Positions 26,629-35,161 of a stretch of DNA of 64,000 bases are shown piece by piece. Below the pieces are notes generated by a model. That model saw only the letters and a program-made list of their open reading frames with translations, had not been told where the DNA came from and searched no databases. Each line of letters starts with the position of its first letter. Positions within the stretch are counted from its first letter, which is position 1. The stretch comes from Isosphaeraceae bacterium EP7 (GTDB lineage Bacteria > Planctomycetota > Planctomycetia > Isosphaerales > Isosphaeraceae): assembly GCA_038400315.1 (NCBI GenBank), contig CP151667.1, positions 2,243,174-2,307,173 on the forward strand, written 5' to 3'. Both the position numbers and the translations under genes were made by a program.

Positions 26629-27663
26629 TCAGTAGGAATCGGAGCTGATGACCTCACCGCCGCGCATGCTGCCCAGCGCCCGCCAGGCCTCGCCGTTGAC
26701 TGTGTTCTTGATGAACCGGATCGAGCCGTCGCCCAGCATCGTGTTGACGCCGCCGGGGTGGTAGCTCCGGGAGGTCACGGCCGCGTAGACCGGTCCCCCT
26801 CGGTTCTCCCTCAGGCCGACCAGGTCGAGGTCCTGGCCCTGATCGCCGCCGACCCGGGTGATCTTCTTGTTCGGCGGCCAGGCCGTCGTGAACCCCGTCT
26901 CGTGGACGGCGCCGTCAACCCACTCGGTGTGGCCATTCAACCCGAGGGTGCATCCCGTGTTGTACTCGGGCGCCACCTCGTAAGGGCTGGCCGACGCGGG
27001 CGGCAAGTTGTTGATGTTGTTGACATTCGCCAGGCCCGTCCCGCAGTTGCCCAGATTCGGCTGATACGTCTTCACCTCGGCGGCCAGCATCGTGTTGCTC
27101 AGGCCGTCGGTGAACTCGGCAAACTTGCGGGCCAGATTCACGTCGAAGGCCGACCGATTCGCGGTCCCCGTAAACCCACCCCAGGAATACCAGTCGCCCC
27201 GAGCCCAGGCGTATGAAGTGACGCCATATTGCTTGACGCCCGTCGTCGCGTTCATCCTCGGCTCCGGCTTGATCTCGCTCGGGCAGAGGAACCCGGCGAC
27301 AACCACCGCGCCGATCGTCGAATTGTCGGCCACGCTATATCGCAGAGTGAAGTTGATGTTGTTGAAGATCGACCCCTGCTCCATGAACGGCAGGATCCTC
27401 GCGTGTGCACTCCAGCCGTTCGTCCAGGTGATCGTCGACCCGCTGCCGATCTGGATGAACGCAGGGGGAAGGGCCCCATTGGTTGACTCGTAGTTGTGAA
27501 TCCCGAGGCCCAACTGCTTCAGATTATTGGTGCACTGGATCCGCCGCGCCGCCTCGCGGGCGCTCTGCACGGCCGGCAGCAGCAGCGCGATCAGGACCGC
27601 GATAATCGAGATCACGACCAGCAGCTCGATCAGTGTGAAGCCACGCCGTTGGGGCACTCTCAT
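26629..27663 (-). CDS. DUF1559 protein with prepilin-type N-terminus
   Basis: A 344-residue protein. The N-terminus '[19 protein letters not shown]' (residues 6-24) has the classical Gly-Phe cleavage site for prepilin peptidase, followed by '[14 protein letters not shown]'. The DUF1559 body ends with the H-X9-DG motif ('[16 protein letters not shown]'). It is a monocistronic unit with its own terminator. It is a distant paralogue of the protein at 13728. Confidence 0.95.
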   Translation of the reverse strand: MRVPQRRGFTLIELLVVISIIAVLIALLLPAVQSAREAARRIQCTNNLKQLGLGIHNYESTNGALPPAFIQIGSGSTITWTNGWSAHARILPFMEQGSIFNNINFTLRYSVADNSTIGAVVVAGFLCPSEIKPEPRMNATTGVKQYGVTSYAWARGDWYSWGGFTGTANRSAFDVNLARKFAEFTDGLSNTMLAAEVKTYQPNLGNCGTGLANVNNINNLPPASASPYEVAPEYNTGCTLGLNGHTEWVDGAVHETGFTTAWPPNKKITRVGGDQGQDLDLVGLRENRGGPVYAAVTSRSYHPGGVNTMLGDGSIRFIKNTVNGEAWRALGSMRGGEVISSDSY

Positions 27664-28126
27664 CGGAATTCAACCTTCGAAAGCAAAGGAGCGGAGGTTT
27701 CCAAGCAGCAAAGATTTCGGTGGGGGGAACTGGGTCCGCGACGATCCCGTCGCAACTCATCCCGCACTTGAGACTCAATCTCTCGCGGAAGGATCATGAC
27801 GCAACAGAGTTTCAACGTCAAGAACCCGGAATTGAATCGACAGCTCTGCGACGCTTACTGCCGCGTCGATTCGCGGAACTCACCGAGAACGTCCGACGCA
27901 AGTTCAGACGTCGAGTCGGGCGGCCTTCATCACGACTCCAGGTGGGCCTGGAGTCTCGAGAAGAACTCCCGCACAATCGGTCGCACCAGCAGGGGTTGGG
28001 CCGTCGAAGGCCCCTTGCATCCGACGCGCGTCGGCGGGGGTTCGCTGTCCAACGGATCAACTCAGGTCCGGTTCGATCGGTTGGCCTGCCGGGCTGAGCT
28101 GGTTGACGTGGAGGTGGTTCTTGGGA
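27664..28126. other. intergenic region between divergent genes
   Basis: About 460 bp separating the DUF1559 gene (minus) from the small membrane protein gene (plus). It should hold both promoters. Several short frames span it but none has a domain. Confidence 0.5.
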
Positions 28127-28549
28127 ATGGCCCGTCAAATTATGTGTGCCATCGTCGCGGCATCGGTCCTCTTCATGGTCGGGGTGGCCTTCCACCTGGC
28201 GATGCCGCTGGTTGCCCCCGGAATCCCTCCCCAGTTCTCCGATTCATCGCTGTACCGCCCCTGGACCGGGTGGACCTCCACGTACATGCTGGTCCATCCG
28301 CTGTGGTTCGGCGTGGTCTTCGCCGCGATGTATCAGGCACTTCGTACCCGCGGCATGCGGATTCGAGGTTGGCGGGGTGGACTGTGCTATGGATTGGGGG
28401 TCTTCCTGGTCGGGAGTCTGCCGGTCTTTCTCCTTGCCTTCGCCTCATTCCGGGTGTCGGGAGGGGTCATCTTCTCATGGGTTGCCCAGAGCCTGTGCCA
28501 GTACGCGGCGGCAGGTGCGGCGGTCGGGGCGGCAGCCGGCCAGGACTGA
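28127..28549 (+). CDS. small four-helix membrane protein of unknown function
   Basis: A 140-residue hydrophobic protein with about four membrane helices: 'MCAIVAASVLFMVGVAFHL', 'MLVHPLWFGVVFAAMYQAL', 'GLCYGLGVFLVGSLPVFLL' and a C-terminal Ala/Gly-rich helix. The ATG at 28127 is preferred over the upstream TTG at 28103, with GAGGTGG at 28111-28117. The family is not recognised. Confidence 0.65.
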   Translation: MARQIMCAIVAASVLFMVGVAFHLAMPLVAPGIPPQFSDSSLYRPWTGWTSTYMLVHPLWFGVVFAAMYQALRTRGMRIRGWRGGLCYGLGVFLVGSLPVFLLAFASFRVSGGVIFSWVAQSLCQYAAAGAAVGAAAGQD

Positions 28550-28711
28550 TCCAAGATCAAACGTCGTCGGTCGGGCCGATTCCCGAGTTTCGTGCGGATG
28601 GCCGGTCGGACGCTACGTCGGCCGAATACGTGCCTCAGTCGATCTGATGCACCATCAGGGAACCGGTCAAGGGCGGTAATGAGCGACCGGGCCAGCCCAG
28701 GCTCGCGACCC

Positions 28712-29710
28712 TCAGCGAAAGAGGTCGTCCACCGCCTCGATCCGCCCGGCATGAGCCTCGACCAGGAACGCCGAAACAGGGCGGGCGATCGTCGTCGAGC
28801 TGTCGCCGGCAACTCGTTCGGGGTGACCGATCTCGCGCGTGCTCGTGCGGACGATCAGGGCCCCCGGGGCCCAGGGCATGGCCGAGAGATTGGCGAGGTA
28901 CGCCTTGAACTGGCCGGCTCGGAGCAGGAAGAATTCGACGTCGGAGATGTACAGGACCCCAACCTTCAGGCCCCGCGAACGCAGCCAGGCCGCCAGCCGG
29001 GGAAGGGTGTCGGCGGCCGAATAATCGCCGACGAGCGGGACGCAGCGATCGGCCCGTTGCAAGTCGCGGACGGTTACGTAGCCCGCCTCGGTCCCCAGGA
29101 AATGCCCCGGCTTGCCCCCGCGATCGGCCGTCCCGATCAATCTGCCGAGTGTCGGATACATCGGCAAAGCCAGGAATCGGGCCGCCATCCCGGGCCCGGC
29201 CAGCCTCGCCTGGATCCGCGCGACCGCTTCGAACTCATCGCGGCCCGCCAGCACGCCCAGCCCGCGCAAGACGCCCGCCACGTCGAGGATCGCCCGGTCG
29301 AGCCGCCCCCGTTCCATCTCCGGGCCCGAGAACGCCGCCACCAGTTCGGAACCCGTCGCCCCGGCCCCGACGGCCAGGCCCGCCCTGGCCGTCAGCCTCT
29401 GGAGATAGCCGACGCGGTCGTCGGCCAGAGTGAAAAGGCCTTTGTGCAGCAGGTGGACAAGCGTATTGCCGCGTCTGCGGTCGACGATGAACGCCCAGGA
29501 CGGCCGGCACGCCGCGATCATCGAGAAATTCTGATCCGGCCCCACTCCGAGGTAGACCGAGCCCGCCAGCCCGGCCGAGGCGAGCTCGCCGGCGACCCTC
29601 GGATAAGAATCCTCGTTGCTCACCAGATTATCGGCGGCCGGTCCCGCCTCGCGGCCCGAGAGCCCGGCGACAAGCCCCGCGAACCCGTCCAGCTCCCGCC
29701 CCGGGCTCAC
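28712..29710 (-). CDS. LIC_10091-like family protein
   Basis: A 332-residue soluble protein. 'SNEDSY', 'GSVYLGVGPDQNFSMIAACRPSWAFIVDRRRGN' and 'LVHLLHKGLFTLADDR' match the LIC_10091 family first noted in Leptospira, whose N-terminal half looks like a Rossmann/methyltransferase-type fold ('LGVGPDQN' then an acidic 'IVD'). Activity is unknown. The start is GTG at 29710, overlapping the stop of the upstream small gene (GTGA), so the two are translationally coupled. The family recall is from memory of its conserved block. Confidence 0.72.
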   Translation of the reverse strand: MSPGRELDGFAGLVAGLSGREAGPAADNLVSNEDSYPRVAGELASAGLAGSVYLGVGPDQNFSMIAACRPSWAFIVDRRRGNTLVHLLHKGLFTLADDRVGYLQRLTARAGLAVGAGATGSELVAAFSGPEMERGRLDRAILDVAGVLRGLGVLAGRDEFEAVARIQARLAGPGMAARFLALPMYPTLGRLIGTADRGGKPGHFLGTEAGYVTVRDLQRADRCVPLVGDYSAADTLPRLAAWLRSRGLKVGVLYISDVEFFLLRAGQFKAYLANLSAMPWAPGALIVRTSTREIGHPERVAGDSSTTIARPVSAFLVEAHAGRIEAVDDLFR

Positions 29711-30015
29711 TCCTTGACCCGGACGTGCCTGACCTTGTTGGCCTGGAGCCAGCCCAGGAACACTTCCTGCTCCTCGGTAATCTCAACCTCGGTCATATTC
29801 GCCGTATCCAGGGGCGAAACGAGGTAGAAGACCCCCTCATCGAGCCACTTCGCCACCTCGTCGTCCGAGAAGAAATACTCCCCCTCGATCAGGTCCGGGG
29901 CCCCGCGAGATCCCCCCGGGGTCATGAAATAAACGAGCTGAGCCCGTAGCCGATCCGTGATCGGATAAGCCGCCAACCCCGGGCGATCCAAAGCAATCAG
30001 AGCCGTCCCAGCCAT
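29707..30015 (-). CDS. small protein coupled to the LIC_10091-like gene
   Basis: A 102-residue acidic protein: 'AYPITDRLRAQLVYFMTPG', 'LIEGEYFFSDDEVAKWLDEGVFYLVSPLD' and 'EITEEQEVFLGWLQANKVRHVRV'. ATG 30015 follows a strong GGGAGGGG; longer in-frame starts up to 30228 give a random-looking N-terminus. The last codon overlaps the next gene's GTG, suggesting a partner of the LIC_10091-like protein. No known domain. Confidence 0.7.
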   Translation of the reverse strand: MAGTALIALDRPGLAAYPITDRLRAQLVYFMTPGGSRGAPDLIEGEYFFSDDEVAKWLDEGVFYLVSPLDTANMTEVEITEEQEVFLGWLQANKVRHVRVKE

Positions 30016-30290
30016 CGCCCCTCCCACCGAACAAACCGTCCACCACCAGGCCAACACGACCAACGCCCGCGATTGTACGGCCAACGACCATCCGCACGCC
30101 ACCGGACAACGGCATTCCATCGATCGGGCCGAATCGAGGTCGCTGTGTCGCTCGCAAACCGCCTTCGGGCGGACAATCGGGCAACACCAAATGGGCGACA
30201 ACTCCAGCTCATCGATACGATGAACCACAGATGGTCATCGCCGACTCCACCATTTCGAACGACATGTTACAGCTCATGGAGAGGTTTTCG

Positions 30291-31364
30291 ATGAGCGATG
30301 AATGGTTCCAGGCCGTCGAGCGAGACGACACCGAGGCGGTCCTCGACATGCTTGGGCGTGGGACTGATGTCAATGTCTTGAAAAATAGTGCCAAGGACAC
30401 GGCATTGATGCTGGCCGTCCAGAAGGCTCAGATCTCGATGATCGAAATTCTCCTTCGCCACGGCGCGAACACGAACCTCCGCGATTCCAGGGGTTACTCC
30501 GCGGTCACGCTCGCCGTCATCCTCTCGCTGCCCCGTGAACGACACCACTGGAAACTCCCCTGTCCCGAACCGCGGCCGCTGGAAATGCTCCTCGCGGCGG
30601 GCGGCCGACTGGGAATCATCGAGTCGGTCTTGCTCAATGACCTCGATCTCGCCCGCAAGAGTCTGGACGGAGGAGACGACCCGAATGAGGGTGAGTGGCA
30701 GTACCACGGCCCCGTCCTCACGCTTGCCGCGCGGCTCGGTTATCTCGAAATGATCAATCTGCTGATCGACCGCGGAGCGAATGTCGAGGCGATGGATGAC
30801 CTGGCAAACAGGCCGCTGCGGGCCGCCGCCTCCTACGGACAACTCGAATCCGTCCGACTCCTGCTCGATCGAGGTGCTGACATCGACGCGACAGATGGGA
30901 ACTCGCGTAGCGCCCTCACAAACGCCGTGTTTGAGGGCCATCGGGAGGTCGCCGAGTTCCTCCGTTCCCGAGGCGCCAGAGTCGGCATCGTTGAGTCCGT
31001 CTCCCTGAAGGACGAGGCGCTTCTCGAAGAAGCCCTGAAGGAGCAAGACGAGCTTGGATGGATCGACGATCGGGTCAACGCGATCCAGACTTTCGCGGGA
31101 AGCCTGTGGTCTGCGAAGATCGTCCAACATCTCCTCGATCACGGACCCATCAATCTGGACGATCCTTGGCACATGGCCGCAGCCGCAATGACCGGCGATC
31201 GGGAAATCCTCCGCATGCTCCTCGACCGAGGCGCCGACGTCAACGCCGACCACTTTGATATGACGCCCCTCGACTGGGCCATCCGCGAAGGTCACGACGA
31301 GGCCGCAGCATTTCTAGAAGAACGCGGGGCTAAGCGCGGTCCGACGCCGTCGGCCCGCGATTGA
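30291..31364 (+). CDS. ankyrin-repeat protein
   Basis: A 357-residue cytoplasmic protein of ankyrin repeats. Clear units include 'DTALMLAVQKAQISMIEILLRHGANTN', 'LEMINLLIDRGANVEAMDD', 'LESVRLLLDRGADIDATDG', 'HREVAEFLRSRGARV' and 'REILRMLLDRGADVNADHFDMTPLDWA', with degenerate units between. The repeats mediate protein-protein contacts. ATG 30291 is preferred because GGAGAGG lies at 30278-30284, 6 bp upstream; an in-frame ATG at 30231 lacks this. No signal peptide. Confidence 0.88.
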   Translation: MSDEWFQAVERDDTEAVLDMLGRGTDVNVLKNSAKDTALMLAVQKAQISMIEILLRHGANTNLRDSRGYSAVTLAVILSLPRERHHWKLPCPEPRPLEMLLAAGGRLGIIESVLLNDLDLARKSLDGGDDPNEGEWQYHGPVLTLAARLGYLEMINLLIDRGANVEAMDDLANRPLRAAASYGQLESVRLLLDRGADIDATDGNSRSALTNAVFEGHREVAEFLRSRGARVGIVESVSLKDEALLEEALKEQDELGWIDDRVNAIQTFAGSLWSAKIVQHLLDHGPINLDDPWHMAAAAMTGDREILRMLLDRGADVNADHFDMTPLDWAIREGHDEAAAFLEERGAKRGPTPSARD

Positions 31365-31399
31365 ACTCCCTGGATCGACGGCCGAAGTCATACGGCCGA

Positions 31400-31705
31400 T
31401 CAGGCCAGCCGGTCAATCTTTCCGTGACGAAGGGCCGGCCAATCGGCGAATGCGAGGACGAGGATCAGGCCGATGTTAACCACGGGGACCATCGAGAGCA
31501 GGCCCATCGCGCCGGGGAAGCCGGCCTTTTCGCAGATCCGCCAGGCCGCCCAGACGATGAGGAGACAGCAAGACGCGAAGACGATGAACTCGGGCAGGCC
31601 GATGGTGGGCAAGTAGGCAAAGAGCATCGGCAATGTCCCGGATGAGGTGAGCAATGTCGAGCCAGGGATCGTCATCCAGAGAACCGGCAGGCCGTGGTTG
31701 GCCAC
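31400..31705 (-). CDS. small membrane protein
   Basis: A protein of up to 101 residues with two or three membrane helices ('PEFIVFASCCLLIVWAAWRI' and 'GLLSMVPVVNIGLILVLAF') separated by 'CEKAGFPGAMG'. The helix-'KAGxPG'-helix layout resembles small DUF5684/DUF805-type membrane proteins. The start is GTG at 31705, or possibly ATG at 31675. Function unknown. Confidence 0.55.
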   Translation of the reverse strand: MANHGLPVLWMTIPGSTLLTSSGTLPMLFAYLPTIGLPEFIVFASCCLLIVWAAWRICEKAGFPGAMGLLSMVPVVNIGLILVLAFADWPALRHGKIDRLA

Positions 31706-31755
31706 GATGATTTCAGGTTACCTCAATCCCAGGCTTGTCCGGCCATCAACCGGCA

Positions 31756-32169
31756 TCAGTCCTGGTCGAGTTCCTTGACCGAGAGGATCGCGGGCTCGGG
31801 AATCCAGACGGGCTTCTCCTCGCCGGGCTTCATTCTCCCGATGCCGACGTTCCGAAAGAAACGATTCAGGATGGGGATCTTGCCCCCGAGCACATTCGTC
31901 GTATGCGTGCGCTTGACGGAACTGACCGCCAGCGTGATCCCGTCTTCCTTGGAGTCCGAAACCTTCCCCTCGTAGCTGACCTCGATGATGCGCCCCTTGT
32001 CATCCTTCTCGGGCTTCAGCTCGACCCGGCATTGAGTCCCTGTCGCGGGCAGAACCAGTGCAGGCGGCGAGACAGGTTGCTCGGGGTCATCGAAACCCGC
32101 ACCCACCGCCGTCAGAACAAAGGAGAGACCCAAGACGGCGAGCAAGCAGACCGATCGCTGTCGAATCAT
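31756..32169 (-). CDS. secreted protein of unknown function
   Basis: A 137-residue protein with a signal peptide (residues 1-24, 'SVCLLAVLGLSFVLTAVGA') and a beta-rich mature part ('CRVELKPEKDDKGRIIEVSYEGKVSDSKEDGITLAVSS' region; then 'IPILNRFFRNVGIG'). The latter resembles a short phrase seen in secretin-related proteins, but the match is too small to name. ATG 32169 follows GGGAGG. It is monocistronic. Confidence 0.65.
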   Translation of the reverse strand: MIRQRSVCLLAVLGLSFVLTAVGAGFDDPEQPVSPPALVLPATGTQCRVELKPEKDDKGRIIEVSYEGKVSDSKEDGITLAVSSVKRTHTTNVLGGKIPILNRFFRNVGIGRMKPGEEKPVWIPEPAILSVKELDQD

Positions 32170-32599
32170 GGCAACCTCCCGAGCGAAGAACACGGCTGGA
32201 ATTCGTGGGCTCAATACCGCGTTTCCATCGGTTTGACAACCCTGGATCCCACCCGCACAACTCAACCTAAGCGATCCCCCCACGACCGTCGCCCTCGAAA
32301 AAGCGAGCGGCCTAAATCCCTGCAACCACCTAGCTTAAAACGATTTCCGTTAGATAAAACCTCAAAAACTGGCCATCGGCACGGCCATAACTGCGGATCA
32401 ATGTGCTTCGCGACGTGCTCACAATCAGCCAATCAGCGGGAAGACGAAACGAACCCGGGAAGACGAAACGAACCCGGGAAGACGAAACGAACCCGGGAAG
32501 ACGAAACGAATCCGGGAAGACGAAACGAACCCGGGAAGACGAAACGAACCCGGCGCGGGCTGGGATTCTCGAGCGGGATCAATCGCGTGGCCTGGAAAC
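32170..32599. other. intergenic region with minisatellite
   Basis: A 430-bp non-coding stretch. It starts with the promoter region of the secreted-protein gene, has an AT-richer patch at about 32330-32380, and then holds the 19-bp tandem array described separately. Confidence 0.6.
32439..32552. repeat. 19-bp tandem repeat, six copies
   Basis: Six head-to-tail copies of GGAAGACGAAACGAACCCG occupy 32439-32552. Copy 4 (32496-32514) has a single C-to-T change; the others are identical. The unit is not a multiple of three and the array lies outside any supported gene. The near-identity points to recent expansion or active homogenisation, and the copy number is likely to vary between strains. Confidence 0.97.
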
Positions 32600-32962
32600 T
32601 CAGGAATGCGGCGAGGCATCGTGGCCGGCGGCTTCAGCGACGTACCAGTCTCGGTAGGGGGTATTCACCGCCATCCGCCGGTTCTGGTCGGGCGATCCGT
32701 CTGTCCACCAAGGCGAACCCCGCTCACCGAGCGACTCCTTGGCGGCCTGGATGGCCAACCTGGCGGCTTTTCGGGCTTCGTCGTCGCCGGCCTTCCTGGC
32801 CCGCCCCAACGCGGAGCGGGCACGCATGAGATCTCGTTGGAGGGAGGATCGCCGGTCGTCGGTCAGCGAGGGGTCGGCCATCCGCCAGAGGCGGCCCCGG
32901 ACGACGAAGTAGCGACCGTCGGGCGTGACCGGGTAGGGGGGCTTGCGGGGCGGTTCGGACAT
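32600..32962 (-). CDS. conserved small protein of unknown function
   Basis: A 120-residue hydrophilic protein that follows a widespread conserved-hypothetical pattern: 'YPVTPDGRYFVVRGRLWRM' at the start, a charged Ala/Arg helix 'ARSALGRARKAGDDEARKAA', and 'LGERGSPWWTDGSPDQNRR' with 'NTPYRDWY' at the end. ATG 32962 follows AAGGAACCGCCG. No function is known to me. Confidence 0.75.
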   Translation of the reverse strand: MSEPPRKPPYPVTPDGRYFVVRGRLWRMADPSLTDDRRSSLQRDLMRARSALGRARKAGDDEARKAARLAIQAAKESLGERGSPWWTDGSPDQNRRMAVNTPYRDWYVAEAAGHDASPHS

Positions 32963-33195
32963 CGGCGGTTCCTTGTTGGGTCTCGTGCTGATCGTGGAGG
33001 ACGGCGAGATCGTCCGGTCTTGAACGAGCGGAGGATGAACCTCGCTTCAACCCGGCATTCGACCAAGGAGATGGCCCGGCATCCCTTGATTTGGAGGTTC
33101 GCGCCTTGCCTGTTTGATCGGCCCAACCTACACTTGTCGGAAGGCAGCGGAAGGCGGCGGACTTCGTGCAGGGATCGGCATCGAGGGGATCAGCG

Positions 33196-34659
33196 ATGCA
33201 AGGTTGCAACGAGATCGAGCGGACGCGGAAGCGGGTCGGCTGGTTCATGGCCGGTTGCTTCGGGTTGCTGGGCACCTGGACACTCTCGCCGGGCATTCCC
33301 GTTCTGTGGGCCCCACGCGCCGAGGCGTCGGTGAAGGCCGCGGGCATGGAGCTGTTCAACCACCGCTGGGAGCCCCACGATGCGCTCGCCGGCGTGGGCG
33401 GCGACGGCCTCGGCCCGGTCTTCAACGCCCGTTCGTGCGTCGCCTGCCACTTCCAGGGGGGAGTCGGCGGAGGAGGCGGCAACAAGCAGAACGTCAGCAG
33501 CTTCGAGACCGCTCCCACCAAGGGCGACCCCAACCTGCACGACGGACTCATCCACGCCTTCGCTGTGGATAACCGCTACGTCGAGGACCACGCCTCGCTG
33601 CACAAGCTCTTCCCGGTCATCCCCAACGGCGTGAAGGTGCAGGCCGGCTGCGGGATCCTGACCCGCGACTTCGACCCCGTTCGCACCATGAGCGTCAATT
33701 CGACCGCCCTGTTTGGCGCGGGCTGGATCGACCGGCTGTCGGACAAGAGCATCACCAACAACTACCTCAAGACGTCGTTGAAGCAGGTGGGCCGCGAACT
33801 TGACGGCAACTTCAAGGGGGTCGTCTCCGGCCGCCCGCGGGTGCTGCCCGACGGCCGCGTGGGCAAGTTCGGCTGGAAGGCCCAGTTCGCCACGCTCGAC
33901 GAGTTCGTCGCCGCGGCGTGCGCCAATGAGGTCGGCCTGGGCAACCCGCGCCGCAATCAGGCCAAGCCCTTGGGAACCGCCGGCTACCCCGACGTGAAGC
34001 CCGACCTGGACGACACCCAGTTCGACGCCCTGATCGCCTTCATCGACACCCTCGACCGACCCGACGAAGTCGCCATCGAAGACGTCGCCCTGGCCTCGAC
34101 GGCCGCGCGCGGCAAGGCCCTGTTCAGCTCGGTCGGCTGCGCGGCCTGCCACGTCCCCGACATGGGCGGGATCAGCGGCGTCTACAGCGACTTCCTGCTC
34201 CACCGGCTGGACGACCCCAACCGCGCAGGCGGCGAGGGGGGCGGCTACGGCGGGGGAAGGGCATCGGGCGCCACCGAGACGGTCGAGGTCCCGTTGCCCC
34301 GCGACCACCCGCTGCCCGAGGAGTGGAAGACCCCGCCGCTCTGGGGCGTGGCCGACTCGGCCCCCTACATGCACGATGGGGGCTCGCCGACGTTGCAAAT
34401 GGCCATCGCCCGCCATATGAACAACGCCCAGGCCGTCACCGATGCCTATTTCGAGCTGGCGCCCGACGACCGGGCGGCCGTCATCGCCTTCTTAAAGACC
34501 TTGAAGGCCCCGGCCACCGCCCAGCCCGCCGACCCCTCGGTGCTGGCCGACTCGTTGTTGCCGCCCGAGGTCAAGCGTCCCGAACCTGCCAGATCGAAGC
34601 CCAAGGCTCGCCCCAAGGCCCAGGCCCGTGCGACCGAAATCACCGCACCCGAAGCCTGA
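33196..34659 (+). CDS. di-heme oxidoreductase (DHOR/thiol oxidoreductase-like cytochrome c peroxidase family)
   Basis: A 487-residue exported c-type cytochrome. Residues 15-40 form an export segment. Two heme motifs are seen, C81-VA-C84-H85 and C315-AA-C318-H319, plus 'WKTPPLWGVADSAPYMHDGGSPTL', the block near the second heme in the DHOR (DUF1111) family. A Lys/Ala/Pro-rich tail of about 50 residues follows. Related proteins are periplasmic peroxidases or oxidoreductases. ATG 33196 has GAGGGG at 33184-33189. A convergent terminator follows. Confidence 0.9.
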   Translation: MQGCNEIERTRKRVGWFMAGCFGLLGTWTLSPGIPVLWAPRAEASVKAAGMELFNHRWEPHDALAGVGGDGLGPVFNARSCVACHFQGGVGGGGGNKQNVSSFETAPTKGDPNLHDGLIHAFAVDNRYVEDHASLHKLFPVIPNGVKVQAGCGILTRDFDPVRTMSVNSTALFGAGWIDRLSDKSITNNYLKTSLKQVGRELDGNFKGVVSGRPRVLPDGRVGKFGWKAQFATLDEFVAAACANEVGLGNPRRNQAKPLGTAGYPDVKPDLDDTQFDALIAFIDTLDRPDEVAIEDVALASTAARGKALFSSVGCAACHVPDMGGISGVYSDFLLHRLDDPNRAGGEGGGYGGGRASGATETVEVPLPRDHPLPEEWKTPPLWGVADSAPYMHDGGSPTLQMAIARHMNNAQAVTDAYFELAPDDRAAVIAFLKTLKAPATAQPADPSVLADSLLPPEVKRPEPARSKPKARPKAQARATEITAPEA

Positions 34660-34686
34660 ACCCGGACGGATTCACCCTCAACGCCA

Positions 34687-34730
34687 AATGCGACGCCATC
34701 CCCATCCGCCGACGGGGGTGGCGTCGCATT
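34687..34730. terminator. hairpin terminator between convergent genes
   Basis: A 17-bp inverted repeat (34687-34703 with 34714-34730; one G:U) with a 10-nt loop lies 27 bp after the di-heme oxidoreductase stop and 20 bp beyond the end of the opposing small gene. Confidence 0.82.
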
Positions 34731-34749
34731 CATTGGTGAACTGCACGGC

Positions 34750-35040
34750 TCAGGCCGCCTGCTTGTCGTCCTCGTCCTGGTGGAGGATGAGCAGGCTGGT
34801 GCGATGGAACTCCTCCTGGGTGACCTCGAAGGGGGCCCCGTTGATGGCCCAGAGGGCCTCGATCACGGCGTCCCGATCGGACTCGGGCTCGTCCCAGGTC
34901 ACGCAGAAGCGGGACTCGTCGTGGACGGCGACATCTAGGCCCAGGTCGTGCAGGTGCTGCTCGATCTCGGCCCGATGGCCGGGGTCCGAGGCGAAGGTCC
35001 AGCGGACCAGGTCGGTGAGGTGGTCGTTCGAGTCGCCCAT
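34750..35040 (-). CDS. small acidic protein of unknown function
   Basis: A 96-residue protein, 'MGDSNDHLTDLVRWTF' to a Asp/Glu-rich C-terminus. It has a predicted alpha/beta pattern ('HRAEIEQHLHDLGLDVAVHDESRFCVTWDEPE') but no known domain. ATG 35040 follows GGAGGA. It lies 120 bp downstream of the hydrogenase-like operon on the same strand and could be its last gene or independent. Confidence 0.65.
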   Translation of the reverse strand: MGDSNDHLTDLVRWTFASDPGHRAEIEQHLHDLGLDVAVHDESRFCVTWDEPESDRDAVIEALWAINGAPFEVTQEEFHRTSLLILHQDEDDKQAA

Positions 35041-35161
35041 CTGCGGGTCCTCCGTGCCTTGCCCGTCGGGCGGCCCGGCGCGTTCGAAAAGGCGCCGGCC
35101 CGGCCGCCCACCGAGTTGTATCGGAGGCGGACGGGCCGGAACTTCAACCCGGGCGGGGCGA

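Noticed and set aside
32439-32552. CRISPR array
   Set aside because: The copies are directly adjacent with no spacers and the unit is too short; no cas genes are nearby.
32403-32657. Reading the 19-bp array as part of a coding repeat protein
   Set aside because: The unit is not a multiple of three, and the open frame has no start context or domain; it is an accidental open frame through the repeat.
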